NCBI GenBank assembly: GCA_018820205.1
Contig: JAHJOK010000011.1
Span: forward strand, 1 to 56,448
Origin: Alphaproteobacteria bacterium
Lineage (GTDB): Bacteria; Pseudomonadota; Alphaproteobacteria; Caulobacterales; Caulobacteraceae
Reading direction: 5' to 3'
Length of the DNA: 56,448 nucleotides
The translations under genes were made by a program, and so were the position numbers. Position 1 is the first letter of the stretch, and each line of letters opens with the position of its first letter. The notes under the pieces were generated by a model. It was not told the DNA's origin. It was given only the letters and a program-made list of their open reading frames with translations, and did not search any database. Shown here in pieces: positions 43,509-52,414 of this stretch.

Positions 43509-44530
43509 AGGGCGACCTCCTGGCGCAGGCGAGCGCTTTCCACGCCGGCCTCGATGACCTCCATCACCGCCAGGGCCTGTTCGGGCGGGACCGGGTTGGG
43601 GCCGACGCCGCGCAGGGCCGCCGCGATGCGGGCGTAGAAGGGCGGATAGTCGCCCGGCGGGCCGTCGACGGGCGTGCGTTCGCCGCTGTCGCCCTCGACC
43701 CGGGTCGCGGGCGCGGGATCGACGCCCCAGCCTGATGCGCCGACGGCCATGCCCGCCTTCAGCTGATCCTCCTGCGGGTCCAGACCGGACGACAGGAAGC
43801 TGGCCTTCGTCCCGTGGACGGCGAAACGCACATCCGGGGCGGCGATCATCATGGCGGCGTTCAGGATGACGCGCGTCTGTTCGTAGCGCAGCACGGCGTG
43901 GGCCCAGTCGGGCGACTTGCCGCCGTCGCGCTGGATGGCCAGGTCCAGTGTGATCCCCAGCGGGCGGCCGAACAGGATCAGGGCCTGGTCGATCAGGTGC
44001 GGCCCCAGATCGAACCAGACGCCTGCGCCCTCGGCCTCGCGCCAGCGATCGCGGACGATGGGCCGATAGCGGTCGAAACGGCTCTCGAAGGTCACGATCC
44101 GACCCAGCCGCCCCGCTTCGATCTCCATCTTCAACGCCAGGAAATCGGCGTCCCAGCGACGGTTCTGGAACACCGACAGCAGCAGCCCCTTCGACCCCGC
44201 CAGATCGACGACGCCCCGGGCGTCAGCGACGGTCAGGGCGAAGGGCTTGTCGACCACCACCGCCTTGCCGGCGTGGAGCGCGGCCTTCGCCTGTTCCGCA
44301 TGCAGGGGATCGGGCGTGGCGATGACGAGCAGGTCGATGGCGGGGTCGGCGAGGGCATCGTCCAGGCTCGGGACGACGCGAACGTCCGGCCAGTCGGCAT
44401 GGACATCGGCTGCCCGGCTGGAGACCACGGTATGAAGCCTCAGCCCCGCGCACGCCGAAATCAGCGGGGCGTGGAAGGTTTTCCCCGCAAAGCCGTAGCC
44501 GACGAGGGCGACGTTGATCGGCCCCGCCAC
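43505..44530 (-). CDS. Gfo/Idh/MocA family oxidoreductase
   Basis: A 341-residue NAD(P)-binding oxidoreductase. Rossmann motif in VALVGYGFAGKTFHAPLI, followed by the family VVVDKPFALTVADARGVV (the EKP-type motif reads DKP), then FQNRRWDADFLALK and AEGAGVWFDLGPHLIDQALI with the conserved His. It resembles the YdgJ/scyllo-inositol-type subgroup; the substrate is unknown. GTG start. It lies 7 nt after nrdB and may be read from the same transcript, though no functional link is evident. Confidence 0.9.
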   Translation of the reverse strand: MAGPINVALVGYGFAGKTFHAPLISACAGLRLHTVVSSRAADVHADWPDVRVVPSLDDALADPAIDLLVIATPDPLHAEQAKAALHAGKAVVVDKPFALTVADARGVVDLAGSKGLLLSVFQNRRWDADFLALKMEIEAGRLGRIVTFESRFDRYRPIVRDRWREAEGAGVWFDLGPHLIDQALILFGRPLGITLDLAIQRDGGKSPDWAHAVLRYEQTRVILNAAMMIAAPDVRFAVHGTKASFLSSGLDPQEDQLKAGMAVGASGWGVDPAPATRVEGDSGERTPVDGPPGDYPPFYARIAAALRGVGPNPVPPEQALAVMEVIEAGVESARLRQEVAL

Positions 44531-44537
44531 CGCCGGC

Positions 44538-45584
44538 TCAGCCCGCGACCATGCTCATGTCGCGGCGGGCCATCATCTTGTCGAACTCGCCCCAGACGCC
44601 CTCGGCGCCGTGCCAGGCGCCGGTCGTGGCGGCCTTGGAGTATTCGGTGGCGCGGGCTTCGAAGAAATTGGCGTGTTCGACGCCCGACAGCAGCGACTGC
44701 AGCCACGGCAGAGGGTTTTCCTTCACGCCATAGAGCTCGGGCAGCTTCAGCTGGCGCAGGCGCCAGTCGGCGATGAAGCGGATGTATTGCTTGATGTCTT
44801 CCGGCGTCATGCCCTGGACCTCGCCCGCCTCGAAGGCCAGGTCGATGAACTTGTCTTCCAGCCCGACGACGGTCTCGCAGCACTGGACGATGTCGTCGGC
44901 CACGCTCTTGGTGACGCAGCCGGTTTCCTTGTTGAAGGCGTGGTACAGTTTGATGATGCCGTCGCAGTGCAGGCTCTCGTCGCGCACCGACCACGACACG
45001 ATCTGGCCCATCCCCTTCATCTTGTTCTGGCGCGGGAAATTCATCAGCATCGCGAACGAGGCGAACAGCTGGAGGCCCTCGGTGAAGCCGCCGAACATGG
45101 CCAGGGTACGGGCGATATCGGCCTCGGTATCGACCCCGAACTGCTGCATGAAGTCATGCTTGTCGCGCATGGCCTCGTATTCCATGAACGCCCCGAACTC
45201 GCTCTCGGGCATGCCGATGGTTTCCAGCAGCAGGGCGTAGGCCGCGATGTGGATGGTCTCCATGTTGGCGAAGGACGACAGCATCATCTTCACCTCGGTC
45301 GGTTTGAACACCCGACCGTATTTTTCCATGTAGTTGTCGGCGACCTCGATGTCCGACTGGGTGAAGAAGCGGAAGATCTGCGTCAGCAGGTTGCGCTCCT
45401 TGTCGTTCAGATTGGCCGCCCAGTCCTTGCAGTCCTCGCCCAGCGGCACTTCCTCGGGCATCCAGTGGACCTGCTGTTGCTTCTTCCACATGTCGAACGC
45501 CCACGGATAGCGGAACGGCTTGTAGGCGGCCGAGGGGGTCAGCAGGCCGGCGCGGGCGGGAATGATCGGGGCGTGAGCGTTCAT
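44538..45584 (-). CDS. nrdB: Ribonucleoside-diphosphate reductase subunit beta, class Ia
   Basis: Radical-generating subunit of ribonucleotide reductase. The 348 residues keep the diiron ligands and radical tyrosine: Asp78 (TQSDIEVADNY), Glu109 and His112 (ANMETIHIAAY), the radical Tyr116, and later Glu and His in SVRDESLHCDGI, offset by 6 from E. coli NrdB. I chose the ATG at 45584; the frame extends upstream without family sequence. The nrdA gene, often adjacent, is not in the window on either side. Confidence 0.95.
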   Translation of the reverse strand: MNAHAPIIPARAGLLTPSAAYKPFRYPWAFDMWKKQQQVHWMPEEVPLGEDCKDWAANLNDKERNLLTQIFRFFTQSDIEVADNYMEKYGRVFKPTEVKMMLSSFANMETIHIAAYALLLETIGMPESEFGAFMEYEAMRDKHDFMQQFGVDTEADIARTLAMFGGFTEGLQLFASFAMLMNFPRQNKMKGMGQIVSWSVRDESLHCDGIIKLYHAFNKETGCVTKSVADDIVQCCETVVGLEDKFIDLAFEAGEVQGMTPEDIKQYIRFIADWRLRQLKLPELYGVKENPLPWLQSLLSGVEHANFFEARATEYSKAATTGAWHGAEGVWGEFDKMMARRDMSMVAG

Positions 45585-45711
45585 GGCGAGGACCGGAAAT
45601 CTGGCGCGAAAGGGACTGGAGCCAATGAACCCCAGAATCGAACCAATTGCTACCGGTTGATGATTAACGATCCCCAGCATCAACATCTTGTGTCGAACCG
45701 GGGATGGATTG

Positions 45712-45751
45712 CGTCATGGTGACGCGAAAAACACCGTGACGGACCATGACG
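45712..45751. repeat. Short inverted repeat between nrdB and the HTH gene
   Basis: CGTCATGGT (45712-45720) pairs with ACCATGACG (45743-45751), with a 22-nt spacer that contains AAAAA. It lies just past the stop codon of the HTH gene and upstream of nrdB. It has no T tail outside the stem, so it is not a classical terminator. Confidence 0.4.
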
Positions 45752-45753
45752 TT

Positions 45754-46317
45754 TCAGTCCGTCGGTAGTTCGGTGTCCGGCGGCGATTCCGGGGTTTCGG
45801 CGAACTGTTCGTGCAGGCGGCGCAGATAGGCGGCGCGGACATAGTCGATGTCGCGAAAGGGTTTGCTCTCCTGATCGATCCGGTCGCCGCAGCGATCGAC
45901 CAGTTGGGCCAGTCGCATCCAGGCCACGGCCTGCTGGGGCCTGTCCAGGGCGGCCGATTCCGACGCGCGACGAAAGGCGAACCGCCGCAGGATGCGGGGT
46001 TCGGGGTCGAACAGCAGGCCGAACCGGGATGTGGCCTCGGCGTCATCCACATCCTCCAGCGCACCGTCGCCCTCGGTCGCCTCGTCCCGGGTCAAGGGTG
46101 GACGCAGCCACGGCGGGGGCGACGCCAGTTTGAGCGGCTCGGCGTCAGACCGCCGCCATCCCTCGATCGCGGCGCGTCGGCGCACCTGACGTTCGGAGAC
46201 GCCATGGCGCTCGGCCACGACGGCGGCGCTGAGCCCCGACAGGAAGTCGGCGCGGGCCTGGGTCCAGATTTCAGCGGTGGGGCGGGGGCGAGGATCGACA
46301 TGGGGCATGACCGCCAT
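45754..46317 (-). CDS. Protein with N-terminal helix-turn-helix, unknown function
   Basis: A 187-residue protein. Its N-terminal helix-turn-helix (FLSGLSAAVVAERHGVSERQ, then VRRRAAIEGWRR) resembles those of terminase small subunits and phage-derived regulators. The remainder is acidic and helical with no recognised domain (AVAWMRLAQLVDRCGDRID). The Met4 codon is an alternative start. There are no other phage genes nearby, so I treat it as a chromosomal gene of unknown role. Confidence 0.65.
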   Translation of the reverse strand: MAVMPHVDPRPRPTAEIWTQARADFLSGLSAAVVAERHGVSERQVRRRAAIEGWRRSDAEPLKLASPPPWLRPPLTRDEATEGDGALEDVDDAEATSRFGLLFDPEPRILRRFAFRRASESAALDRPQQAVAWMRLAQLVDRCGDRIDQESKPFRDIDYVRAAYLRRLHEQFAETPESPPDTELPTD

Positions 46318-46727
46318 TGTCGCCGGGGTTCGGATCAGGGCGCGAACAAAGGGGTCTGGAACGGGCCGGATCTTGAAAAGGCGGGGGTTTCAGGTGCGGT
46401 TCGTCAACGCGGGAGGGTTGGATCGAACATATTCCCGGCAGAAGGCGGACATTGCGGGCCACAGCGGACATGAATTTCTTCCGCCCGGCGCCGGGCGGAG
46501 CCCCAGTCGTGGCGAGACGACTGACGCTCAGGCCCAGGTTCGCGCTCCCAATCCAACCGGAACCATGCCAGACTTTCGGTCGGAGGCAGATCGAACATTG
46601 CACTCAATACGCAGAGCTTTTGGCGGTCTCGGCGACTTCGGGAACAAGCTTGGTCCAGCGTCGCTTTTGCCCTGGTCGCTGGTGAACCTGTCATGCGACA
46701 TTTCTCAGCACCAAAAGGAGGTCGCGG
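46318..46727. other. Gene-poor region upstream of the GSCFA gene
   Basis: A 410-nt stretch with no credible gene on either strand: the frames that stay open lack ribosome binding sites and protein-like composition. It holds a perfect 18-bp palindrome (46481-46498), repeated GCGGACAT motifs (46445 and 46464), and locally lower GC in 46580-46660. It probably contains the promoter for GSCFA-WcbI, but I cannot point to one with confidence. A near match to the EcfG consensus at 46650 has the wrong -10 (CGCT). Confidence 0.6.
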
Positions 46728-47762
46728 ATCGATAACCCTTACCGCGAGGCTCCGGATCACGCCTTTTGGTCGCGCGCAGTCGCGGGCCGGCCTTCCGAGG
46801 CAGTGCAACCGGTCGTCAGCTCAAGCTTCGGAATTGCTCCCAGCGACCAGGTCGCTACGGCCGGCAGTTGCTTTGCCCAGCATATAAGCCGCGCCCTCCA
46901 AGCGGACGGCTATCGCTATCTTGTGACCGAAACTGGCGACGAGACGCGGCAGTATGGTTTCTACCCTGCGCGCTTCGGCAATATCTACACGCCCCGCCAA
47001 CTGCTTCAGCTGTTCCAGCGCGCCTATGGCCTGTTCGCTCCGGTCGAACAACACTGGAGGCTGGATGCGGCCTACGTCGATCCGTTCCGCCCCCAGGTCG
47101 AGCCGGGCGGATTCGTCAGCCTTGACGCGCTCTATGACGACCGTTCGATCCATCTGGCTGCCGTCCGAAGGATGTTCGAGACCTCGAACGTCTTCATCTT
47201 CACCCTCGGCTTGACCGAGGCCTGGGTGTCAGCCGACGATGGGGCGGTCTTTCCATCCGCGCCTGGCGTCGCGGGTGCTCCGCTGGATGCATCCCACATC
47301 CGGCCCCACAACTTCACCGTCTCTGAGGCGTCGGGCGATCTGGCCGCCTTCGTGGACCTTGTGCGGACGGTCAATCCCGGACTGCGTATCGTGCTGACGG
47401 TATCACCCGTGCCGTTGATCGCGACCTTCACGGGCCAACACGTTCTGACCGCCACCACCTATGCGAAATCGGTACTGCGCGTCGCCGCCGCGATGGCGGT
47501 CGAGGCGTATCCGTTGGTCGATTACTTCCCCAGCTTCGAGATCGTGACCGGATCGCACAACCGGCATCGCTTCTGGGCCGACGACCTTCGGTCAGTCACG
47601 CCCGAAGGCGTGGACGTGGTAATGGCGGAGTTCCGACGCGCCTATCTCGGGGCGCAAGGCGCCGCTGCTCAGACAGCGCACGGCGCGCCCCGACAGGATC
47701 GTCGCGCGGAGCATGAGGCCGTCGTGGATATTATCTGCGATGAAGAAGCGAACGAAGGCTGA
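46728..47762 (+). CDS. GSCFA domain protein, apparent ATC start
   Basis: A protein of about 344 residues with the name-giving GSCFA motif (ATAGSCFAQHISRAL, residues 46-50 the motif itself). It also has QYGFYPARFGNIYTPRQLLQ, VFIFTLGLTEAW and HNRHRFWADDLRSVTPEG. The family is related to SGNH/GDSL-type hydrolases; activity is not established. The usual start would be GTG 46803, but codons 46731-46802 encode NPYREAPDHAFWSRAVAGRP, which is typical family sequence. No ATG, GTG or TTG precedes it after the in-frame stop at 46683. A perfect AGGAGG lies 6 nt before ATC at 46728, so I take ATC as the start. Confidence 0.82.
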   Translation: MDNPYREAPDHAFWSRAVAGRPSEAVQPVVSSSFGIAPSDQVATAGSCFAQHISRALQADGYRYLVTETGDETRQYGFYPARFGNIYTPRQLLQLFQRAYGLFAPVEQHWRLDAAYVDPFRPQVEPGGFVSLDALYDDRSIHLAAVRRMFETSNVFIFTLGLTEAWVSADDGAVFPSAPGVAGAPLDASHIRPHNFTVSEASGDLAAFVDLVRTVNPGLRIVLTVSPVPLIATFTGQHVLTATTYAKSVLRVAAAMAVEAYPLVDYFPSFEIVTGSHNRHRFWADDLRSVTPEGVDVVMAEFRRAYLGAQGAAAQTAHGAPRQDRRAEHEAVVDIICDEEANEG

Positions 47763-48658
47763 TGCGCGCCTGCGTTGTCGGCAACTGCCAAGCAGATGGG
47801 ATCGCCGACTGGTTGCGACTGTTTCTGCCTGATGCAGAAGTTGAGGCCTTCAGCATTGCGGGCGTAGATGCCGACAGCGCGGAAGAACGCGCAATCTGGC
47901 GTGCGATGCTAGACCGCTCCGATCTGGTCGTCACACAGATCGGCCAGGTCCACCAGGCCCGCTACGGAATCCCCTCTCCTGAGGCGCTGCGATCAGAGGG
48001 TCGCCGCGTCCTGCTCGCGCCCTGGATCACGTTTCGCGGCTTTCACCCCGACTGCGTCTTTCTGTTCGATCGGGGCGCGATCGTGCATGGCGCTGCCGGG
48101 CCTCACCACTCCGCCATGGCGGTCGCCGCCTGTCTGGAGGGGTTGACGGAAACGCGCGCTCTCGGCCTGTTCAATGGCTTCAGTTATTCCGCGCTCGGTT
48201 ATTTCGACGCCTTCGCAACCGCCGCCGAGGTGATGACCGATCAGTGGAGCCAAGCCGGTCTGGACGCCGCGGCATGGCTCACCTCCCGGCCGACGCCGTT
48301 CATGAGCACGATCAACCATCCAGTCGTCGATGTGCTGGGCGATGTCGCCCGCCAGGTGCTCCGGCGGGCGGACATCGACATGGTGGAGCCTTCGCAACGT
48401 CCCATCGATCGGCTCCTCGCGGCTGGGGCGTGGCCGATCTACCCCGGATTGGCGGCGCGACTGGGCGTGCCGAGCTCGACCGCCTTCGCCTATCCTGATC
48501 GGCAAGTCTCTCTCGAGGACCTCGTGGCGGGGACCTACGCCGCTCTGTCAGACCTGACCGCGCGGGGTTTGGCCGCTGACGTGGGCGGGGGCCATCCCGC
48601 TTCGAAACCGGTGATCGACCGAGCGCGCGCCTTCATTCGCGATCACGTCAGACGCTAG
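47762..48658 (+). CDS. WcbI family polysaccharide biosynthesis protein
   Basis: A 298-residue protein with the WcbI-type N-terminus RACVVGNCQADGIADWLRLF (GNCQ at 7-10). A conserved-type segment follows: DLVVTQIGQVHQARYGI, LLAPWITFRGFHPDCVF and GPHHSAMAVAACLEGL. WcbI of Burkholderia is linked to capsule synthesis and is proposed to be an acetyltransferase-like enzyme; this role is known only for that homologue. Its start shares one base with the GSCFA stop (TGATG), so the two proteins are coupled. Confidence 0.88.
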   Translation: MRACVVGNCQADGIADWLRLFLPDAEVEAFSIAGVDADSAEERAIWRAMLDRSDLVVTQIGQVHQARYGIPSPEALRSEGRRVLLAPWITFRGFHPDCVFLFDRGAIVHGAAGPHHSAMAVAACLEGLTETRALGLFNGFSYSALGYFDAFATAAEVMTDQWSQAGLDAAAWLTSRPTPFMSTINHPVVDVLGDVARQVLRRADIDMVEPSQRPIDRLLAAGAWPIYPGLAARLGVPSSTAFAYPDRQVSLEDLVAGTYAALSDLTARGLAADVGGGHPASKPVIDRARAFIRDHVRR

Positions 48659-48793
48659 GCGCATGCAAGGCCCGCCCGCCGTCGCAGCGCTGGCCTCCGC
48701 CGAACGGTCCGCGGACCTGCAGGGCAACCTTGACCGTGGCCGAACGGTGAGGTCTGAGGCGCCGCGAGGCTCTACTGAACCAGGGAGACGAGG

Positions 48794-49468
48794 ATGACAG
48801 GCGAATACACGGTCTATGGCGCGGCGGGGTCGGGGTCGGTTCCGGTCGAGGCGGCTCTGACGCTGATCGGGGCGGCCTATTCGGTGGTCGAGGCGCCGAC
48901 GTGGGAGGGCGACCGCGAACGGGACAAGGTGGCGCCTGTGAATCCGATGCGGCAACTTCCGGCCCTGGTGACGCCTGACGGCGAGACCCTGACCGAGAGC
49001 GCGGCGATCCTGATCTGGCTGGCGGAACGGTATCCCGAGGCGCGGCTGGGCCCGGCGGCCGGCGATCCGATGCGGGGACGGTTCCTGCGCTGGATGAGTT
49101 TCATCCCGGCCTCGATCTATTCGATGTACTGGGCGCGCGATGTTCCGGCGCGGCTGGCGGGCGACGACGCCGCGGCGCAGGCGGTGCTGCTGGAGCGCAC
49201 GGCGGCGCGGATTTCGGACTGCTGGGCGGTGATGGAGGGCGAGATCGAACCGGAGGGGCGGTTCCTGCTGGGCGACCGGGTGTCGGTGCTGGACCTGTAT
49301 CTTGCCGTCGTCAGTCGTTGGCGGCCGTTGCGGCCCGCGTTCCACCGGGTCGCGCCGCGACTGGGCCAGGTGGCGCGACGGGTCGACGCGATGCCCGAGT
49401 TGGCCGGGTTCTGGGCGCGGCGGTTTCCGTTCGAGGGCGACTACCGCGACGAGACGCCGGTCGATTGA
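48794..49468 (+). CDS. Glutathione S-transferase family protein
   Basis: A 224-residue GST: thioredoxin-like N-terminal domain (YTVYGAAGSGSVPVEAALTL, NPMRQLPALVTPDGETLTES with the cis-Pro and glutathione-binding ES) and an all-helical C-terminal domain (GRFLLGDRVSVLDLYLAVVS with the N-capping Asp). The catalytic residue may be Ser14 in the SGS stretch. GGGAGACGAGG precedes the ATG. It is convergent with the hybrid kinase gene. Confidence 0.9.
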   Translation: MTGEYTVYGAAGSGSVPVEAALTLIGAAYSVVEAPTWEGDRERDKVAPVNPMRQLPALVTPDGETLTESAAILIWLAERYPEARLGPAAGDPMRGRFLRWMSFIPASIYSMYWARDVPARLAGDDAAAQAVLLERTAARISDCWAVMEGEIEPEGRFLLGDRVSVLDLYLAVVSRWRPLRPAFHRVAPRLGQVARRVDAMPELAGFWARRFPFEGDYRDETPVD

Positions 49469-49484
49469 CCCGGCGCGGGCAGGG

Positions 49485-51653
49485 TCAGGCGGCGGCGACG
49501 CGGGGAAGGTCGGGCGCGTCGTCCTGACCCATCACCGCGTCGATGGCGGCGAACAGGCTGGCGTGGGTGATGGGCTTGGCCAGATGGCCGTTCATGCCGG
49601 CGGCGACGCAGCGGGCGGCGTCTTCGGGCATGGCGTCGGCCGTGACGGCCAGGATCGGCGCGTTGGCGTAGTCGCCGGTCAGGGCGCGGATGGCCCGGGC
49701 GGCCGCCAGACCGTCCATGCGGGGCATGCGGACGTCCATCAGGATCAGATCGAAGGCGGTGGTCGAGGCCAGTTCGACCGCCTCGACGCCGTCGGCGGCC
49801 TCGAAGATCTCGCACCCCAGCGGGGCCAGCATCAGACGGGCGACCTCGCGGTTGGTCGGATGATCATCGACGACCAGGACCCGGGGCACCGCGGCCGCGT
49901 CCTGGGCGAACTCGGGTTCGTTCTCGGGTTCCACGCTCGTCGCGACCGCCTCTGCCAAGGCCAGGGGAAGCCGCACGGCGAAGGTCGATCCGGCCGGCGA
50001 ACTGGCCTCCAGCACGATGTCGCCGCCCATGCCGCGCGCCAGGCGACGGGCCACCGCCAGACCCAGACCCGCCCCGACATGGGCCCGACCGATGGAATCG
50101 TCGCCCTGGACAAACGGCTCGAACAGCCGCGCGGCCAGACCCGCGTCGATCCCCGGGCCGGTGTCCGAGACGCGCAGGACGGTGCAGTCGCCTTCGCGCG
50201 AGGCGGTCACGACGACCTCGCCCCGGTCGGTGAATTTGACGGCGTTGGCGATCAGTTTGTGCAGGATCTGCCGCAGACGGCGCAGGTCGCCGGCGACGCC
50301 GGGCTCGCCCCCCGGCAGGACCACGGTGCGCACGGCCAGGCCCTTGGCGGCGGCGCAGTCCTGACTGGCGGCGGCGGCCTGGTCCAGCAGATCGGCCGGA
50401 CACACCGCGTCGATCGTGGCGACGGCGCCCCCGTGGGAGACCTCCAGCACGTCCTCGACCAAGGTCAGCAGGGCCGCGCCCGAGCGCTGGATCTGGTCGA
50501 TCTGGCGGCGGTCCTCACGGTTCATGCCCGCGCGTCGCGAGAGGATTTCGGCATAGCCGACCACGCCTTGCAGCGGCGTGCGCATCTCGTGGCTCATCAG
50601 GGCCAGGAAGCGGGATTTGGCGGCGTCGGCGGCCTCGGCCTGATGACGCGCAGCCTGGGCGGCCTGGGTGCGGGCCTGCAGCCGGGCGACCATCCGGCGG
50701 CGCTCTGACACCATGGTCGAGACGGGCAGGGCGGTGGCGATCAAGGCCAGCAGGAAGCCGTAGAAGACGTTCATCTGACGCATCAGATCAGGCACGTGCG
50801 CCAGGTCCGCATCGGCCGACAACGTCTGCATCGTCACCGGACCATGGCCCGTGATCGAGGCGAACCCGCCGATCACGGTCACCATCAGGACGGCCAGGGC
50901 CGAGCCAGCGGGCGACACGCGGAACACCAGCAGCAACAGGGGCGGGAAGATCAGATAGGTGGCCGGGACGTGCGACTGGCAGAAGACCCCGACCGTGACC
51001 GCCAGCAGAAGGCCGAACAGGGCGGCCGTCTCCTTCGGTCCGCCGTTCGACCCGATCCCGGCGAAACGGTGGCGTCTCGCCAGCAACAGAAGCGTCGGGG
51101 CGACGGTCAGCAGACCCAGCGCCTCCATGGTGAAATAGCGCTGCAGGGTGAAGAGATAGAGGCCGGGCGAATAGCCCTTCAGCACCCCGGCCACGGTGAC
51201 GATGGTCACGGCGCAGATCAGGACGGCCGGCGTCACGGCGCCGATGGCGAACCGCAGCAGGCGACGCGGACGGCGCAGGTCCAGGGCGGCGCCGCAGACC
51301 CGGCGGGCCAGGACGCCGGCGATCACCGCCTCGGCCATGTTCAGGACGGCGTTGAGCCACAGGTACGGCAGGGGATCGCCGCGCACGACGTTCATGGCCA
51401 GGTTCAGGCCGAAGCAGACGACCAGGACGCCGATGGCCTGGCGGCGATGCAGTTGCAGGAAGGCCGCAAGGAGTACGCCGTTGGCCGGCCACATGACGAC
51501 GGCGCCGAACCGTTCCGCGCTCCACAGGCCGATCAGCAGGCAGGCGCCGAACAGGGCGACATAGGTCCAGGCCGGCGGCCCCGCGTCCTTGCCTGCTTCA
51601 TGGCGGAACATCCGCCAGCGACCCTGCATCAGCCCCTCCGAGAGCGATCTCAT
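49485..51653 (-). CDS. MASE1 hybrid sensor histidine kinase / response regulator
   Basis: A 722-residue membrane kinase. The MASE1-type sensor of about eight helices spans residues 30-315 (GLWSAERFGAVVMWPANGV and AEAVIAGVLARRV are typical). A short coiled coil follows, then HisKA with His355 (FLALMSHEMRTPLQGVVGYA), HATPase (LIANAVKFTDRGEVVV, DTGPGI, GAGLGLAVARRL), and a C-terminal receiver with Asp640 (LILMDVRMPRMDG) and Lys in HLAKPIT. The signal and the final output are unknown; no separate response regulator is adjacent. Confidence 0.94.
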   Translation of the reverse strand: MRSLSEGLMQGRWRMFRHEAGKDAGPPAWTYVALFGACLLIGLWSAERFGAVVMWPANGVLLAAFLQLHRRQAIGVLVVCFGLNLAMNVVRGDPLPYLWLNAVLNMAEAVIAGVLARRVCGAALDLRRPRRLLRFAIGAVTPAVLICAVTIVTVAGVLKGYSPGLYLFTLQRYFTMEALGLLTVAPTLLLLARRHRFAGIGSNGGPKETAALFGLLLAVTVGVFCQSHVPATYLIFPPLLLLVFRVSPAGSALAVLMVTVIGGFASITGHGPVTMQTLSADADLAHVPDLMRQMNVFYGFLLALIATALPVSTMVSERRRMVARLQARTQAAQAARHQAEAADAAKSRFLALMSHEMRTPLQGVVGYAEILSRRAGMNREDRRQIDQIQRSGAALLTLVEDVLEVSHGGAVATIDAVCPADLLDQAAAASQDCAAAKGLAVRTVVLPGGEPGVAGDLRRLRQILHKLIANAVKFTDRGEVVVTASREGDCTVLRVSDTGPGIDAGLAARLFEPFVQGDDSIGRAHVGAGLGLAVARRLARGMGGDIVLEASSPAGSTFAVRLPLALAEAVATSVEPENEPEFAQDAAAVPRVLVVDDHPTNREVARLMLAPLGCEIFEAADGVEAVELASTTAFDLILMDVRMPRMDGLAAARAIRALTGDYANAPILAVTADAMPEDAARCVAAGMNGHLAKPITHASLFAAIDAVMGQDDAPDLPRVAAA

Positions 51654-51702
51654 TGTCTCTCAGTGACACACGCGGGTTAACGCATTGGTTCCATGGGCCG
51701 GT

Positions 51703-52269
51703 TCAACCGGCGAGCAGCACCCACAGGCCCGTCGCGGCGAAGGCGGCGGCCGCGGCCATGCGGATGTATTTCAGCGGCAGACGGGCGGCCGTCGCCTCGC
51801 CCAGCAGGACGGCGGGTCCGTTGACCAGCATCATCCCCAGGGTCGAGCCCGCGACGACGAGGGGCAGGTTCTCGAACCGGATGGCCAGGCCGGCGGTGGC
51901 GATCTGGGTCTTGTCGCCCATCTCGACCAGGAAGAAGGCGGCCGTCGTGGTCCAGAAGACGCCGGCGAAGGTCTTTTCGACGACCCCCTGGTCCTCGACG
52001 TCCAGCGTATCCGGGATCAGGGCCCAGGCCGCGAAGCCCAGAAAGGCGACGCCGACGATCCACCGCATCCACGGACCATCGAGATACTGGGCCGCCAGCG
52101 TCCCGGCCAGGGCGGCGAAGGCGTGGTTCAGCAAGGTCGCGGCGAGAATGCCGAGGATGATGGGCGACGGGCGTCGCCAGGCCGCCGCCAGCGCGATGGC
52201 CAGCAGCATGGTCTTGTCCCCGATCTCCGCCAGGGAGACGAGGCCGACCGAGATCAGGAAGGCTTCCAA
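51703..52269 (-). CDS. TMEM165/GDT1 family manganese transporter
   Basis: A 188-residue inner-membrane cation transporter (UPF0016/GDT1), of a family that exports Mn2+ in bacteria. Six helices form two repeats, each with the family motif: LAEIGDKTMLLA and LVEMGDKTQIAT. I chose the TTG at 52269, since EAFLISVGLVSLAEIGDKT matches the family N-terminus; an ATG at 52308 and a TTG at 52320 add residues without family resemblance. The upstream region carries features of a yybP-ykoY manganese riboswitch, which supports the function. Confidence 0.9.
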   Translation of the reverse strand: MEAFLISVGLVSLAEIGDKTMLLAIALAAAWRRPSPIILGILAATLLNHAFAALAGTLAAQYLDGPWMRWIVGVAFLGFAAWALIPDTLDVEDQGVVEKTFAGVFWTTTAAFFLVEMGDKTQIATAGLAIRFENLPLVVAGSTLGMMLVNGPAVLLGEATAARLPLKYIRMAAAAAFAATGLWVLLAG

Positions 52270-52414
52270 GCGATACTTCGATGCGCGGGGCCGCGGCGAG
52301 CAGACCATTGGCGTTCGCAACCGGGGCCCCGCGTGGAGATTCCCTTGCGAAAGCCAGCGGTCTTGTCAGAAGCACCCTTGATGTCCCTATCGCTCGACGC
52401 ACGGCGTCTCGCGG

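Noticed and set aside
45754..46317. Terminase-like HTH as a sign of prophage
   Set aside because: No portal, capsid, integrase or lysis gene is within 10 kb, and no attachment-site repeat was seen. A lone HTH domain is weak evidence.
46646..46675. Possible seventh EcfG promoter (GGAAC, 16 nt, CGCT) before the GSCFA gene
   Set aside because: The -10 is CGCT, not CGTT, and the site is less well placed. I do not count it.
49302..50708. Open frame of 468 codons on the plus strand
   Set aside because: Starts inside the GST gene in another frame and runs antisense to the hybrid kinase. No motif.
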